A stretch of 64,000 nucleotides of DNA from Echria macrotheca (GCA_030411725.1 MU839830.1:744001-808000); one strand, 5' to 3'. Shown: positions 22,358 through 34,333, numbered from the stretch's first letter. Notes: generated by a model from the sequence alone, not told the origin. Program-made: numbers and translations.

Positions 22358-22882
22358 CTTGGGCAAGCCTCGCGGAGCCTAGGACAAGGTGGTGGTCGGG
22401 TTGACGGAGCAATTGGCTGCCAACGTCGGTGTTTGAGAATTGGCGATGGCTCGAGCTGGCAGAGGTCGAGGTTTCTTGCAGTTCGTTCGGAATTCTTAGG
22501 AACTCCAGCGCCCTGATTGGCCAGCCAATCACACGCCTGCTCGGTTGATCGATTTTCCGCTTGTTTTCCTAAGCTCCACGCCCGAGCTTCCCGCTTCCCC
22601 GTGACATGTTTTCGCTGGAGCCGACCGGCTGGACTTGGCATTCTCCCCGTCAGCATCCTGATCATTGGTGACTGACTCCACAAACACAGTTACACTGTTG
22701 TTTAGATCAGTATCTCCGTTTCAGCTTTACAACTCACTTTGCGCTACTATTCTCTGGAACGACTTCTATAAAACGCACTTTTGTGGTATCCTAGCGCCGG
22801 AAAGCACCCAACGAACAAGGAAACAATTCAGTGCCACAGCCACCTGGTGCCCAACCCGGCCACCAACGGATCTGACCCGTCC
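22358..22882. other. Intergenic between CYT1 and ARO3
   Basis: About 525 bp, presumed promoter of minus-strand CYT1 and 3' untranslated region of ARO3. No gene seen. Confidence 0.45.
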
Positions 22883-24180
22883 CTATGCTCCTTCAGCCGT
22901 TCCATTTGTGCTGAGAACTTCTCTCCTCTTCTTGACGGCATTGGCGAGGAGGTCCAGCACAGAAACCGTGTCCTCCCATCCGATACACGCATCGGTGATG
23001 CTGACTCCATACTTGAGACCCTCCTTGCCCTCCTTGGGCACCTTTTGGTTACCTGGACACTGTTAGACCTGACCGAAGCTATCAGATCAATAAACTTACC
23101 CTCGTTGATATTACTCTCGACCATGACGCCCATAATACCCTGCTCACCCTTCTCGATCTGCTCAGCGAGCTCGGCAGCAACCTTGGGCTGATTCTTGTGG
23201 TTCTTCAATGAGTTACCATGGCTGCAATCCACCATGAGACGCTGTCGCAGTCCTGCCTTGGCCAAAGAGGCCTTGGCTTCGGCGATGCTCTGGGCGTCAT
23301 AGTTGGTGCCCTTTGTGCCACCACGCAGGATCACGAAGCAGTCTTCATTGCCTACTGTCCCTACAATGGCAACTACACCGGGCTTCGTCACTGAAAGGAA
23401 GTGGTGAGGGTGCTTAACTGCACCAATTGCATCGATGGCGACTCCCAGCGTGCCGTCGGTACCGTTCTTGAAGCCTACGGGAAAGCTGAGGCCACTAGCG
23501 AGCTCACGGTGGAGCTGGCTTTCGGTGGTGCGAGCACCCACTGCACCAACACTCAACAAGTCGGCCAGGAACTGCGGGCTGATTGTATCCAACATCTCGC
23601 TGGCGATGGGCATGCCCTTGGCCGTGAGGTCCACAAAGAGCTGTCTACTCAAGCGCAGTCCCTTGTTGATCTTGAAGCTGTTGTCGATGTCGGGGTCATT
23701 GATCAAACCCTTCCAACCCACAGTGGTACGTGGCTTTTCGAGGTAGGATCGCATGACAATCAAGAGCTCATTTTTGTGCTTCTCTTTCTCCTTGAGCAGC
23801 ATGTCACAGTATTCGAGGGCGGCCTTCGGATCGTGGATCGAGCAGGGGCCAATGATGACGAGGAGCCGCTCGTTGGGATCGGTACCATTGACGACGGCGA
23901 CCACTTCTTCACGGCTGTCGAGCACGGTGCGCTTCGAGTGGACATTCTGGGGAATTTCGTGCTGCAGTAGATCGGGCGGTGTCAACGGGTTGTACCCCCG
24001 AACTAGCAGCTTTAGTGTTTGGACTTATGCGACTTTGTCCTCGCTACTTACTGCGCCAATCCTCGCTCTCAGCCTTGTTGCCGACATTCTTGTTTTCAAT
24101 GAAGAAGGACTAGGGAGCCCGGTTAGCGAGTCCATGACTGCTTTGACGAGTTACGGAGGCCAAATAATGCTTACCGACAT
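22883..24180 (-). CDS. ARO3: 3-deoxy-D-arabino-heptulosonate 7-phosphate synthase, ARO3 type
   Basis: Four exons: 24175-24180, 24052-24109, 23100-24002, 22883-23052, giving 378 residues. The enzyme joins phosphoenolpyruvate and erythrose 4-phosphate in the first step of the shikimate pathway. Family motifs seen: GPCSIHDPKAA, RSYLEKPRTTVGWKGL, GARTTESQLHRELASG, ILRGGTKGTNYD, DCSHGN and SITDACIGWE. The N-terminus (SEDWRIRGYNPLTPPDLLQHE) is closer to yeast Aro3 (phenylalanine-inhibited) than to Aro4, so feedback by phenylalanine is expected from the family. The first exon holds only ATG TCG; the splice is supported because the next exon continues with the conserved N-terminus. A 47-nt intron interrupts the conserved NINEGN motif. 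A full-length, intact enzyme. Confidence 0.94.
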
Positions 24181-24577
24181 GGTGTGCACTCAAGTGGAAA
24201 TATCCACGAATATCCCGCTGAATTGGACCTTGGAGCGTCTAGAAACTTGGAAAAGACTCGGTGCTCGAATCTTTTTCTGCGTGGCGGTAAGGTGGTATGT
24301 ACATAGAGCTTGGAGTTTTCATGGAGGGGCAAGGCCAATGACTCTTCGGGTGGGGCGTTCAGCTTCCGCGGGGTGAACCCCACAGCGGCTTTCTCAATCA
24401 CGGCTAAGATTTGGGGAGTCTAGGCCCGCAAATCATTGATCGGTTCGCCTCCACGTTGCGCTAGCGAGGACGCGTTGACTCTACTAGCAGGTACTCTATG
24501 GTGATGGATATTAACAGGATATATGGTCGCGATGTCCGATCCAAGGGAATTTGGCATCGTGGCGATCTTTCGTGTGT
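24181..24577. other. Intergenic between ARO3 and the AIG1-like gene
   Basis: About 400 bp, presumed ARO3 promoter (minus strand). No gene seen. Confidence 0.45.
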
Positions 24578-25406
24578 CTATTCTACCTTGATTGGATTCG
24601 AGGCATCTCTCTTTATCTGCTCATTTCCGTTTACAGTTCCGTAGACCCATTTCAGGGCCATAGTACTTCCGGTCATCAGGAAGGCTGAAACTGTAAACAG
24701 CGCAACACGCTGCCATGTTGCGAGGATGCCGAAGAGGGGATACGGGTACCTGGACTGGGTTAGTGATTTGGGTTGTGAACAGGAGGTGGAATCTCGGCAA
24801 CTTGCCAGCCGTTCATGGCGAAGCAGTACTCGATCCAGAACCAGTACAGGAAGGCGATGACCATGCTTATAGTCCACGCCCCATAGGCCCTGATGGTCCA
24901 TGGAGGACTGAGCAGTATTAGGTCGAGGCTCAGCATGATAGCCGGCATGGCATGAAACCCACTTGTGTTGTCCTCGGGTCAGCATCGAAACATGAAGCGA
25001 GCGGGATGGACGGCTTAGACGAGATCACATACAAGTCGGGCAACAGAGGCAGGGCCAGCTCCGGTGGCACAACCAGTTTCTTGTCGATTGCACTGATTCC
25101 CCAGTACAGGACGCTGATGAGAACCTCCAATGGCGCCGAGCAAACGGAGAGCACATTCTTGAGCCTGAAGAGTTGGGGGCTGAGTGTCAGGTCCGCGAGG
25201 AGGCCGACAGCGAAGGTCGCGGTTGCTAACGATAGGCCGATAATGGTGAGGAACTGGTAGTTGCCGCCGAACCCCTGATGGAGCGGGTTTGGAAACCTCT
25301 TCATATAGTCAAAGCTCGCCGCGAATGACAATAGACCGAGGACGTGGACGAGGGCCGAGAGGCTCCGCGACGGAGACGATAAGCGTTGGAGCGGATGGGC
25401 TGCCAT
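24578..25406 (-). CDS. FAR-17a/AIG1-like multispan membrane protein
   Basis: Three exons: 25033-25406, 24806-24961, 24578-24749, giving 233 residues. I chose the ATG at 25406 (MAAHP) over the in-frame ATG 17 codons upstream because it has an A at -3. About five to six hydrophobic segments are spread over the length, and the arrangement of conserved short motifs (WGISAID, LPDFGFHAMPA, AMNGWYPYPLFGIL) fits the FAR-17a/AIG1 family, whose animal members hydrolyse fatty-acid esters of hydroxy fatty acids. A conserved His is present in FHAMPA. The second intron uses a GC donor (GCAAGT at 24805 downward) and a normal AG; with it the family motif is restored, while the nearest GT would break it. Activity in fungi is not established. 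Confidence 0.8.
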
Positions 25407-25824
25407 CTTTGCGCATTCGTGACGAGGGAGCGAACTGGGCGAGTCAAGGGACTGCAAAACCGTACAGGAGACGAGGTGATAACTGTTGGAAGCCCCTTCG
25501 CGGCGGCAAACGACAGCTTATACGACTTGGAACAGAGAGATCTCGAGACAGCTGATGGAAGGGGATACCATGGCTTATGTTTACAGTCCCGAGTCCGGTG
25601 GTCCCGGCGCTCCGCTTGGCCCAATTACGAACAGCATTCCGAGCTTCAATCCTTGAAATGTGACGACATGAAAAAGGGAGTCCAACCCGAGCGCCGAGTT
25701 GCTTATCGGCTTATCGGAACTTTTCCGGTTCCACAAACCAATCTTGGCTCCACCACAGTAGGGGCGCGCGACTGTTTGTCAAGAATGCGCGACCACTGAG
25801 CTCGGCGGCACGGATCAACCAAAG
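25407..25824. promoter_or_regulatory. Divergent promoter between the AIG1-like and PPWD1-like genes
   Basis: 418 bp separate the two start codons. A CCAAT box is at 25738-25742 and two CTTATC (GATA-type) sites lie at 25702-25707 and 25710-25715. The factors binding here are inferred from the motifs only. Confidence 0.45.
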
Positions 25825-27822
25825 ATGGCGGACCCCAACAGCGACGAGGATGCGAAATCAAACAAGCGCAGCCATGCCGAATTCGCCGAGGGCGATGGCT
25901 CTGGTAGGTCTCTCTCGACCGTGTCGCGAATCTTCGTACCACAACAGCTAACCCCGCCATACAGAAAGCTCCTCGGACGACGACATGGGCCCGCAGCTGC
26001 CCTCGGCCGCGCCCAAGAAGAAGCGACGCGTACTCCCCTACGAGAAGCTGTACATATCAGCCCTGCCCAAGTCGGCGCGCTACTCCAAGTCCCTGATGCA
26101 CAAGGAGCAACTCTCGTTTCTCACCGTGACGCCGGTGACCGACTTCCTCATCACATCTTCGGTGGACGGCGTGGTGAAGTTTTGGAAGAAGGTTGCCGAC
26201 GGCACAGAGTTCGTCAAGGAGTTCAAGGCGCATCAGGGCGAGATACTCTCGGTCTCAACAAGCCAGGATGGGCGGAGCTTTGCGACGGCAGGCGCGGACA
26301 AAACTGTCAAGCTGTTTGATGTCATGACATTTGATCTCCTCACGGTGATGCAGCTTGATTATGTGCCCAAGTGTGTTTGTTGGGTTCACAAGAAGGGCTC
26401 CTCACTCCCTCTGCTTGCTGTCGCCGACGACTCGAAGTCGAGTATCTACTTGTACGATGGCCGGGGCGAGAACCAGACTCCATTGCATACCATCAAGAGC
26501 TTACACCGGAGCCCTGTGGCCCTCATGGCCTACAACGACCACTATGACTGCGTGATATCAGCCGACGACGGGGGCATGATTGAATACTGGCGGCCTAGCG
26601 GTTCGTATGAGAAGCCCGACAATGTCTTCCAGTACAAAAGCGCGACCAATCTCTTCGAATTCAAGAAAGCCAAGTCCATCCCGACGTCTCTAACGTTATC
26701 GCCGGATGGCAGCCGGTTTGCAACCATGTCCTTCCCGGATCGGAAGATCCGTATTTTCGACTTCGCTTCTGCCAAGCTACTTCGCACGTATGACGAATCA
26801 CTCAAAGTGATTGAAGAGATGCAACAAGCAGGCACAGCTATCAAGAAACTCGATTCCGTCGAGTTCGGCCGGCGCCTTGCTCAGGAGCGAGAGATCGAGT
26901 CGCCAGCCCTGCGGACCAAATTCAATATTATTTTTGACGAGTCTGGACACTTTATTCTCTACGGCTCCTATCTCGGAATCAAAGTCCTCAACACGTACAC
27001 CAACCAAGTCGTTAAAGTGTACGGCAAGGAAGAAGGCTTCCGGCCCTTGAGCCTCGCCCTTTACCAGGGCCAGCCCCAGAAGAAAGGGGTGACCACCGTG
27101 GCCATGGCAGCTTCGAACAATCCTCTCATCCAAGAGTCCGAGACTAGGGACCCGCTCCTGGTCGCCACGGGCGTCGGCAAAGTCAGATTCTACATGTTCA
27201 CCAACGACGAGGAGATATCCAAGTCGACTAGGGACGTACAGAACGAGAAACCCACAGTACTCGGCCAGAAGAAGGCCGAGCAGAAGAAGACGGCCGAGAC
27301 GGGCACCGCGGCCATCATCCACACCACCTACGGCGACATCCACATTCGCCTGTTCCCCGACGCCGCGCCCAAGGCCGTCGAGAACTTTGTCACGCACGCC
27401 AAGCGCGGCTACTACAATGGAACCATCTTCCACCGCGTCATCCGCAAGTTCATGATCCAAGGCGGCGACCCGCTTGGCGACGGCACCGGCGGTGAGAGCA
27501 TCTGGGGCAAGGAGTTTGAGGACGAGTTCAGCAGTCTGAAGCACGATAAGCCATATACGGTCAGCATGGCCAATGCGGGTCCCAATACCAACGGGAGTCA
27601 GTTCTTCATTACGACGGAGAAAACGGTACGCTTTTCCCACTCATCCCCGATCCCTGGAGATAATAAAACTAACCCAAGTCACAGCCATGGCTTGACAACA
27701 AGCATACGATATTCGGCCGTGCCGTCCAGGGTCTCGATGTCATTCACAAGATCGAGAACGTGAGGACGTACAAGGAGAAGCCCGAGGAAGATATCAAGAT
27801 CCTCAGCATCGATATTTCTTAA
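25825..27822 (+). CDS. WD40-repeat peptidyl-prolyl cis-trans isomerase (PPWD1/Cyp15 type)
   Basis: Three exons: 25825-25903, 25965-27625, 27685-27822, giving 625 residues. After an acidic N-terminus and a basic patch (KKKRR), residues about 60-360 carry WD40 repeats (for example VDGVVKFWKK, GADKTVKLFD, PDRKIRIFDF). Residues about 470-625 are a complete cyclophilin domain with FHRVIRKFMIQGGD, GSQFFIT and the PWLDNKHTIFGRA segment that includes the cyclosporin-contact Trp. The family isomerises prolines and in animals associates with the spliceosome in the nucleus. The final splice restores the cyclophilin core. Start context AAAG-ATGG is favourable. The stop is about 330 bp from the stop of the convergent Nup84 gene. 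Confidence 0.93.
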
Positions 27823-28153
27823 GGGAGATGAGAGGGTCGTCAAAGCATGTAGTTGCACTGTCCAGTTGTATAATACAGAGATACCAGAAGCAAAAAATCT
27901 TGTTCCTGTCGAATTGGCATTGCCCATCCAACGCGATGTTGCACGTGACGAGTCAACGACTATCATAAGTATTCTACAATACATTACGCCAGACACCCTA
28001 GGCTAGAACAGACGAAGTAGTCCCGCCACATAACGAATCATTCTCATGAGAAGGGTTCCCCTCCTCTTCCTCAAAGACTTCCTCTCTCCCGTTCTCGGAG
28101 GATACGGGTGCATCACGGCGATGCAATCAAAGCAATAGATGGCCCTCGCCAGC
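27823..28153. other. Convergent 3' intergenic region
   Basis: About 330 bp between the stops of the PPWD1-like and Nup84 genes. No gene seen. Confidence 0.5.
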
Positions 28154-31100
28154 CTAAGGCTTGACGGACCATAGCTCTCGCGACCAACCGAGCTCCCTGA
28201 TCTTCTTGGAGCTGGTCTGCGACCCCTTCTTGTTGTCGCTAGTCCAGATGGCGAGGGCTTTGCTGCAAGACGCAAACGCCTCGACCAGCTCCTTCATCCT
28301 CCCACTCTTGATGAACTCGTGAGCAATGTTCGAATTCTTCTCCGCAATCACAGCTGCCAGCTCCATGCACTCCAGGAGATTATCTCGCGCCATAGAGGTA
28401 CCGGCAAAGTGAAGAGAGCTGATGTACGCCAACACCGTCTCGGGGATATACGCCTCACGGAGAAGGTGGAAATCTCGATCAACTAGCACTCCGATGTTAG
28501 CCAGCAGATGTTGGACGGGAGGCACACAACTGACCTTCATTCGTCGTCAACAGCCACTCCTTGAGGACGGGCTCCATATATGTCTTGGCCTTTCGGACCT
28601 CTTTACCTGTGTGCTGCCATATATCACGGGCACTACCGGATTCCCTATCAACGGTTGTCAGTACGACATATCACGACCAAGAAACTGACTTACTCTCTGG
28701 TGAGTCCCGCCGCTGACGAGATTGTCTCCATGGCATCTAGGGCGCGAACGAGAGCCTCGAGTTCCCAAAGATTCCTAACGGTGGTGTTCAATCTTTCCTC
28801 CGTGGTGTTGTACTCCTCGACGAGTTCCTCGGGGAGTCGGGTCTCTTTGAACTCCTCGAACCAGCTGGCGCTGGAATCAGGGTCCTCTCTAACCATGGGT
28901 ATTTTCGTTTTCCTGCGAATGATTTCACGGGCGGGAACCCGTGTGCTCAATGCGCGAGCAGCTCTCAATTGCGTACGTTCTGTAATGCGTCAGCTATGAA
29001 TCCCAAAGACCGGTGAAGAATGCGTACTCAAAAAGTACTTGTACACCCGGATAGCAAAGTTGCATGTTTCCAGGAAGAGGCCGTCAATAAGGAGAAGCCA
29101 TTCCATAGCACGAATGATCTGTTCATCCCCACCATCAATTTGGTCGGGGTCCTCGCCAAAGAAGTCAGGCTTGACGATGCGGCCATATTTCAGGGTTGGG
29201 AGGCCCTCTTCCAGGACCTTGAACTGCCCTTTCGCCTCGCACGGCGTCGACAGGTCATTGACATCTTCGAGGTACATCTCGGTCTGGCGAAGCCCAAACG
29301 CCCTCGTATCCAGCCCTAACCCCTGCATGATTGCGATTTGACGGAGTCGACGATCTTGACCATCAAGGTGAATAAGATTGCGGCTCAACGTATCATAGAC
29401 CCGGGGCGACGAGAGTTTAGAGGCGTATAGTGGGATCATCTCCTCCAAGCCGGCCAGCCTCAGGTAGCTTATGTAGGCTACGATGATATGCTCTTGGATG
29501 ACGTGCCGGCTGGCCAAAGGACCTTGGGTCCTTGAAAAGCCAGTCAAACCGTCAAGCGTGTTCACAATGACGAGAATGTGGGCCAACAGTCGTAGGTTTT
29601 CATGGTCCGCCAGGTGGGAGTATTTGTCCATGTTGATGCCGTCCCAGAGAACCGGGCTTGCCGTCTCTGGGATAAGCTTGGATATATGGTTCCGGTTTGC
29701 GTGTTTGGACAACACCAATCCTTGGTAGTACATGTGCTGATCGAGCTCTTTGGCAATGATAGCCCCTTGCAAGACTTTCGATATCCGTTGAGCTTCTTCT
29801 CTGGTGGCTTCATTGGTTTCGAGAGACGCAACCAGTCTTTTGTTCGCAGTCGTCGGGTCGGTGGTGTGCAGAGCGGTGTTGAAAACGGGAAATTGCTGGG
29901 CGATCGCGGCGGTCTCTTTATCGGCATGTTTGACCAGGAAAGAATCAAACTGCGATCTGAGAATGGCATTATAATTTGCAAAAACGTAGTCATCCCACGA
30001 CTTGCAGACCTTGAGCACACTCTCGAGGTCGCCGGCCAAGAGTCCGTATACCGCCCTGTCGTAGTCGCTAGTACCCCCGTCTCTCGCGGTAGCGAAACAC
30101 ATTCGACGCCAGCGAACAAGGGCCGGAGGGTCAAAGCCCTCCTGCTCTTCATCTTCTGGGTTTGAGAGCGGCAAAGGTGATATGGTGGCTGCCCTCCAGG
30201 TTTCCGTTCTTACCGCACACCAGTCGCGGATTTCTGCCATGCTATAACCCCGGCGCAGCATCTCGAAGCAACCGAGCCAGATGGCGCGCTCGAAGAATTC
30301 ATCCTGAGGCTCAACCTTACGAACCTGCCGGGTGATGGCATCCGGATCGAGCTGCGTGACGAGCGTTTCGGAGGCGAGATGGGATTTGGCGGCGCCCTGG
30401 TCGTTAGGGTCGAGTACGCCTTGGTACCCGTTGACGCTCTTTTGTAGCTTGATCTTGGACCGGGTGTGAAGCCAGCCGTGGGCAAGAATGTCTCCTCTCT
30501 CGGCGCTGTGTTGAAGTTCGCTGACAACTTCGTCCACTGGCGGACCATAGCTCGCGCTGTTCTGCAACCATTCTAGAACAACCTTCCTCTCCTTCGCAAA
30601 AGAATCCGAGATCAGGAAGTCGTTCCACCATCTGCTGCGCGATGTTGGCGATCGATCCTCTACGGTTCTCACGACCGATACAGCTGATTTGGCCGGATCT
30701 CGATATGTCAGAGGAAGCATGCGTCGAAGGAGGTCCCAAGTCTGTGCCTCTTCTTCCACGCGGCGGAGCTCCTCGGCGCCTGGACCGGGATGGCCGTCGT
30801 CGTTATCGTCGATATCCATGTCTGTCGAAGTCCCTCTTTGCCATCTTGCATCCCTCGCCGACATTTGCCTTGCTGGATGATCATGTAACCGGTTCGCTCG
30901 ATTCCGCATGTACGTGGAGTACGATTCGACCAATCTTAGGATTTGCGAGCGCTGCTCTGATGGTGTCGCATCTGGGTCGACCCGGTGGCGGTCGAGTTCG
31001 CTGGCAAAATAATCCACCTCCTCGCCCACGTGGAACCCGCTCTCCTGATATGCGGCCTCGAACTCGGCCATTTCGTCGTCGGTATGTCCTGGATAGTATC

Positions 31101-31269
31101 AGTGGGGGTGCCCTCGGAAAGAGAAGGTGAAAACGGTCTGACCTCGAGAAGGGCTGTCCGAGTTGGTTGGCGAGCCGCCGTTTGAAAGCGCAGGAAGGTT
31201 CTTTGGAGCTTCTTGTTAGGTTTCACCGCGCCACCGCGATTGAAGGAGGAGACTCACAAAGGCAGGCAT
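28154..31269 (-). CDS. NUP84: Nucleoporin Nup84/Nup107
   Basis: Six exons: 31258-31269, 31143-31200, 29028-31088, 28694-28979, 28535-28644, 28154-28488, giving 953 residues. The product belongs to the Y-shaped (Nup84/Nup107-160) scaffold of the nuclear pore. The sequence is almost all alpha-helical, without FG repeats. Typical segments include WLQNSASYGP, RAIWLGCFEMLRRGYS (interaction region), AHILVIVNTL and the C-terminal helices ending RELGWSRELWSV. The first exon encodes only MPAF; the second encodes a Ser/Asn/Pro-rich stretch and is placed so that the acidic segment HTDDEMAEFEAAY follows in frame. The five-intron model keeps phase throughout. The N-terminal two exons are the least certain part. 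Confidence 0.88.
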
Positions 31270-31861
31270 TTTGCTGAGCTGCCAGCCAGGCAGACTGGTT
31301 GGCCAGGAAGGTGCAGGTTTCAGAGGCGCTGAACTAGGAGAAAGCTACCCTCTGCTTCCCATTCCGAGTGGCCAGTTCTGCTGCAGGAAAGAACCTTGAG
31401 CCGGGCTGGCCCGCTGGATCGCTCGTTGGCAATTAAGTGTACCCAGGGGAAGGCGAGCAGTTCTCTCACAGGTCATCGATCGGACGCGATTAGGTCGCGT
31501 CGCTCGAAAAATTAGGCTGGACAACTGTAGCGACAGGATTGACCGGGGTCAGAGATGCGGAGGGGGCGGGAGCTGGAGCCCAGCACCCAGGTACCAAGGT
31601 ACCTCGGCCGCCCCACACCCACGGAACCACTTTAAAAACTACTCGCTGAGACCGCGATTTCTTCCTTTTCTCTTTTCCTCTTCATGTCAATGGCATTCAT
31701 ATTAGAGTCTCGGAACAAGACCATCACTGCTTGTTCAGGTCCCACGCGGCCTCTCGCGCGCTCAATGATAGCCTAGAAAAATCATGCACTTTCCCTCCAA
31801 GTTGCCCAAAGCCCTCTGCGGTTTATTTGGGTATACGTATGTTTGGATGAGTGATACATTG
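31270..31861. other. Intergenic, presumed NUP84 promoter
   Basis: About 590 bp between the NUP84 start and the CMC4 stop. Contains a repeated GGTACC pair at about 31590-31605. No gene seen. Confidence 0.45.
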
Positions 31862-32283
31862 CTACCGTATACCCTTCTTCCTTTGCTCCATCTTCAGCTT
31901 GAGAAGATGTGCTTTCGGGCAGCTCACTGTTGACGCCTTATCGCCGTTCTTCTGGTAGAATGCCTCGCAGCACTCGTAGAGAAGGTCGACAAATTTCGCA
32001 CATTTGTCCTCATTGTATCCGTTTCTTGTCAGGCAATCTGCGAGAAACTCAGCACATTGGCAAAATCAGAATCCCAATACTCTGGCTGACCTTGGATTGC
32101 GCACTGGGAGTTTTCCAGTTCGTCAGCAATGCGCATCTAGTAATAAAGGGCCATGAAGTCGGACGAACTGCACGAGGATGGCATGGAGGGTCGGTCTTCA
32201 GATCCTGTTCGAGCCCCTGAGAAAAACGGTCAGACGTCAGTGTTTTCGCCAGGTTGGTGAAGAACCGATCAGAAGCTCACCAT
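31862..32283 (-). CDS. CMC4: Cmc4, twin CX9C mitochondrial protein
   Basis: Four exons: 32281-32283, 32169-32216, 32091-32103, 31862-32037, giving only 79 residues. The cysteines fit two CX9C pairs exactly (Cys13/Cys23 and Cys34/Cys44), plus Cys18, Cys45 and Cys61. ACAIQDCL, DKCAKFVDLLYECC and LLKLKMEQRK match yeast and human Cmc4 in order and spacing. Such proteins are imported into the mitochondrial intermembrane space by Mia40-driven disulfide formation; the precise role of Cmc4 is not settled. The first exon is the ATG alone and the third is 13 nt. All three introns are GT-AG, and any other splicing breaks the motif ACAIQDCL. No long open frame marks this gene, so automatic annotation may miss it. 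Confidence 0.88.
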
Positions 32284-33390
32284 TCCTGAGATTATGCGTT
32301 GTTCGTGAACAACATAGGCCTTCCCTTCTGCATCGGTACGTAGCACAGGGAGGAGACAGGTGAAGGGCCGGTGAATGGAAATGCACAGGATCAAGCGATG
32401 ATGTCAGGACAAAGTCCGGCAGATTCCAAAACATGGACCTGGGTCGACCCACCAGAGCCTCAATGGGGTAGGTCTGTGACAATCCGCTCAGTATTCCTCA
32501 GCCCATCTCCTTTTGCATAGTTGTGGTATTCTGTACCTAGCACTGTGAATACAGAGAAAGGGGCTCCCTACGAATTTCTGGAATGCATGAATGAAACATC
32601 CATCTTCACCGAGGAAGTGGTGCCCCGACAAGAGAGCTAGAGCGAGACAGAAAGCCCCAGCTAGGATTTCACTACAAGTCGGCCTTTCTTGCCTGGTCAA
32701 TCTAGAAAAGACACATGAAAGAAAATCCGGTGAAGGTGATATCAGTTGAATGCGTTTCCTCTTTGCAATGCGCTTGATGTCTGAGCTCCGGTTCTTCTCA
32801 CTTTGAACCGCAGCGCGGCTGTTTCCGGGCAGTGCCAGGTTTCCAGGGCCCGCCCCGCGCTGTGAAGTCGCCCCACTACCGACGGCAGCGAGAGCGCGTC
32901 GGCGCCATCCCACCACCACGCATCAGCCGCCCCTCCCACCACGACTTTCGGCGGTCTTCCAAAATTCATTCTGAACTTTCCAACCACCATCATCTTGCTT
33001 TCCTGTCGGCAGGTAAGTGAAGCCGAACCTCTCCGCTTCCGACGACAAGACCGCCGAAGCTACCTTCAGTTCTCCATCCCCCATCTGGTAAGTGAACTAC
33101 ATCCTACACAGCAGCCTCCCCGCATGTGCGCATTTTGTCTTTGCGTGCCTGCGTTGCCCCTCCATCAAGAGCCTCTCTTTATTCTTTGCCTTCTTGCACC
33201 CGCATCATGCGAAACCTTCTTAGGCTTCCTGAACCTTGCCGACCGACCAACCTGACCTACAGACTAACACCTCTTTGCAGAACTCTAGCTGATCCGATAT
33301 CTTTGCCGCGACCAAGCTTGTCGCAAACCTCGTCGATCCAGATCATCCCCTTCTTCGTAACGTCGATCCCAGATATCCCAGGCATCAACC
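32284..33390. promoter_or_regulatory. Divergent promoter region of CMC4 and SMT3
   Basis: About 1.1 kb between the two start codons without a supported coding region. Near SMT3 a probable 5'-leader intron runs from GTAAGT at 33088 to the strong acceptor CTCTTTGCAG ending at 33280, with CTAAC just upstream as branch site. An alternative donor GTAAGT is at 33013. Confidence 0.5.
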
Positions 33391-33765
33391 ATGGCGGATA
33401 ACGAGAATGGAAGCCCTGCGCAGCCCCCTAACCAGGATAACATGGGTGCCGAGCATCTCAATATCAAGGTGACGGACAACAACAATGAGGTCTTCTTCAA
33501 GATCAAGCGGAGCACCAAGCTCGACAAGCTGATGAACGCCTTCTGCGACCGTCAAGGAAAAAGCGTTAACTCCGTCCGCTTCCTGTTTGAGGGCCAGCGC
33601 GTGCAGCCTACCGATACGCCGGATACTGTAAGTCTGCCGACTTCGCTCCCGTCATACCGAGTTGTCGCCGAAGGTCCCATGCTAACATCTGTCGCCCGAA
33701 TCCAGCTGGAGATGCAGGATGGTGACACGCTCGAGGTCCACCAGGAGCAAGTCGGCGGCTGCTAG
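33391..33765 (+). CDS. SMT3: Ubiquitin-like modifier SUMO (Smt3)
   Basis: Two exons, 33391-33627 and 33706-33765, giving 98 residues. The flexible N-terminus is followed by the ubiquitin fold typical of SUMO (LNIKVTDNNNEVFFKIKRST, then RFLFEGQRV, then LEMQDGDTLEVHQEQVGG). The protein is conjugated through the C-terminal Gly-Gly to lysines of target proteins by the E1-E2 (Aos1-Uba2, Ubc9) pathway. One residue (Cys) follows Gly-Gly, so a Ulp-type protease must remove it first. The splice between TPDT and LEMQDGD restores the fold exactly. A consensus-like SUMO site is not obvious in the N-terminal tail. Confidence 0.96.
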   Translation: MADNENGSPAQPPNQDNMGAEHLNIKVTDNNNEVFFKIKRSTKLDKLMNAFCDRQGKSVNSVRFLFEGQRVQPTDTPDTVSLPTSLPSYRVVAEGPMLTSVARIQLEMQDGDTLEVHQEQVGGC

Positions 33766-34333
33766 GATATGATGCGCACCAAAGATACGAAGTATTCTAG
33801 GTCATGAAAATCATGATTGGCTGGTTTGGTTCAGTTTTGTTGGTGGCTTGGGATTTCGGCGCGGCATCATGGAAAGGCAGGTCATACTTGAGCTACTTCG
33901 GGGCGCGAGAAGGAGTGTTATTTGTCTCTGAAGCAAGGTGATCTTGGGGGACACTTGTTGTCCATGGGAAAGATACCTACCGGTAGATAATATGGCTGCT
34001 GGTGTTTGCCAGTTGGCAAATGCGTGATTCTACATCAGGACGGTTTGATTGTGGTGGTGCTCTTCGCTATGCTTTGGCGAGCAGTCTTAGTGACCGCATT
34101 AAGCTCAAGATTACAAATCTCAGTATTCGGACAACATTCCAAGACGGCTGGAGACGCTCACGGCAGTCGGAAACACTAGGTCAATTCCAAGGAATTATTC
34201 TGAACCATACAAACACCAACATGCAACAACCCTCTCGAATCGCCAGGCACCAAGGAAGGCTTCGCTTCCCCAGAACAAAACAGCAAGCCCATTATGCAAC
34301 AGGAACCAACAAGCCAGGCAAACAAGGATGACG
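33766..34333. other. Convergent 3' intergenic region
   Basis: About 570 bp between SMT3 and the LIM-domain gene stops. No gene seen. Confidence 0.5.

Noticed and set aside
26798..27640. 280-codon open frame antisense to the WD40-cyclophilin gene
   Set aside because: Antisense shadow of a conserved exon with no recognisable domain.
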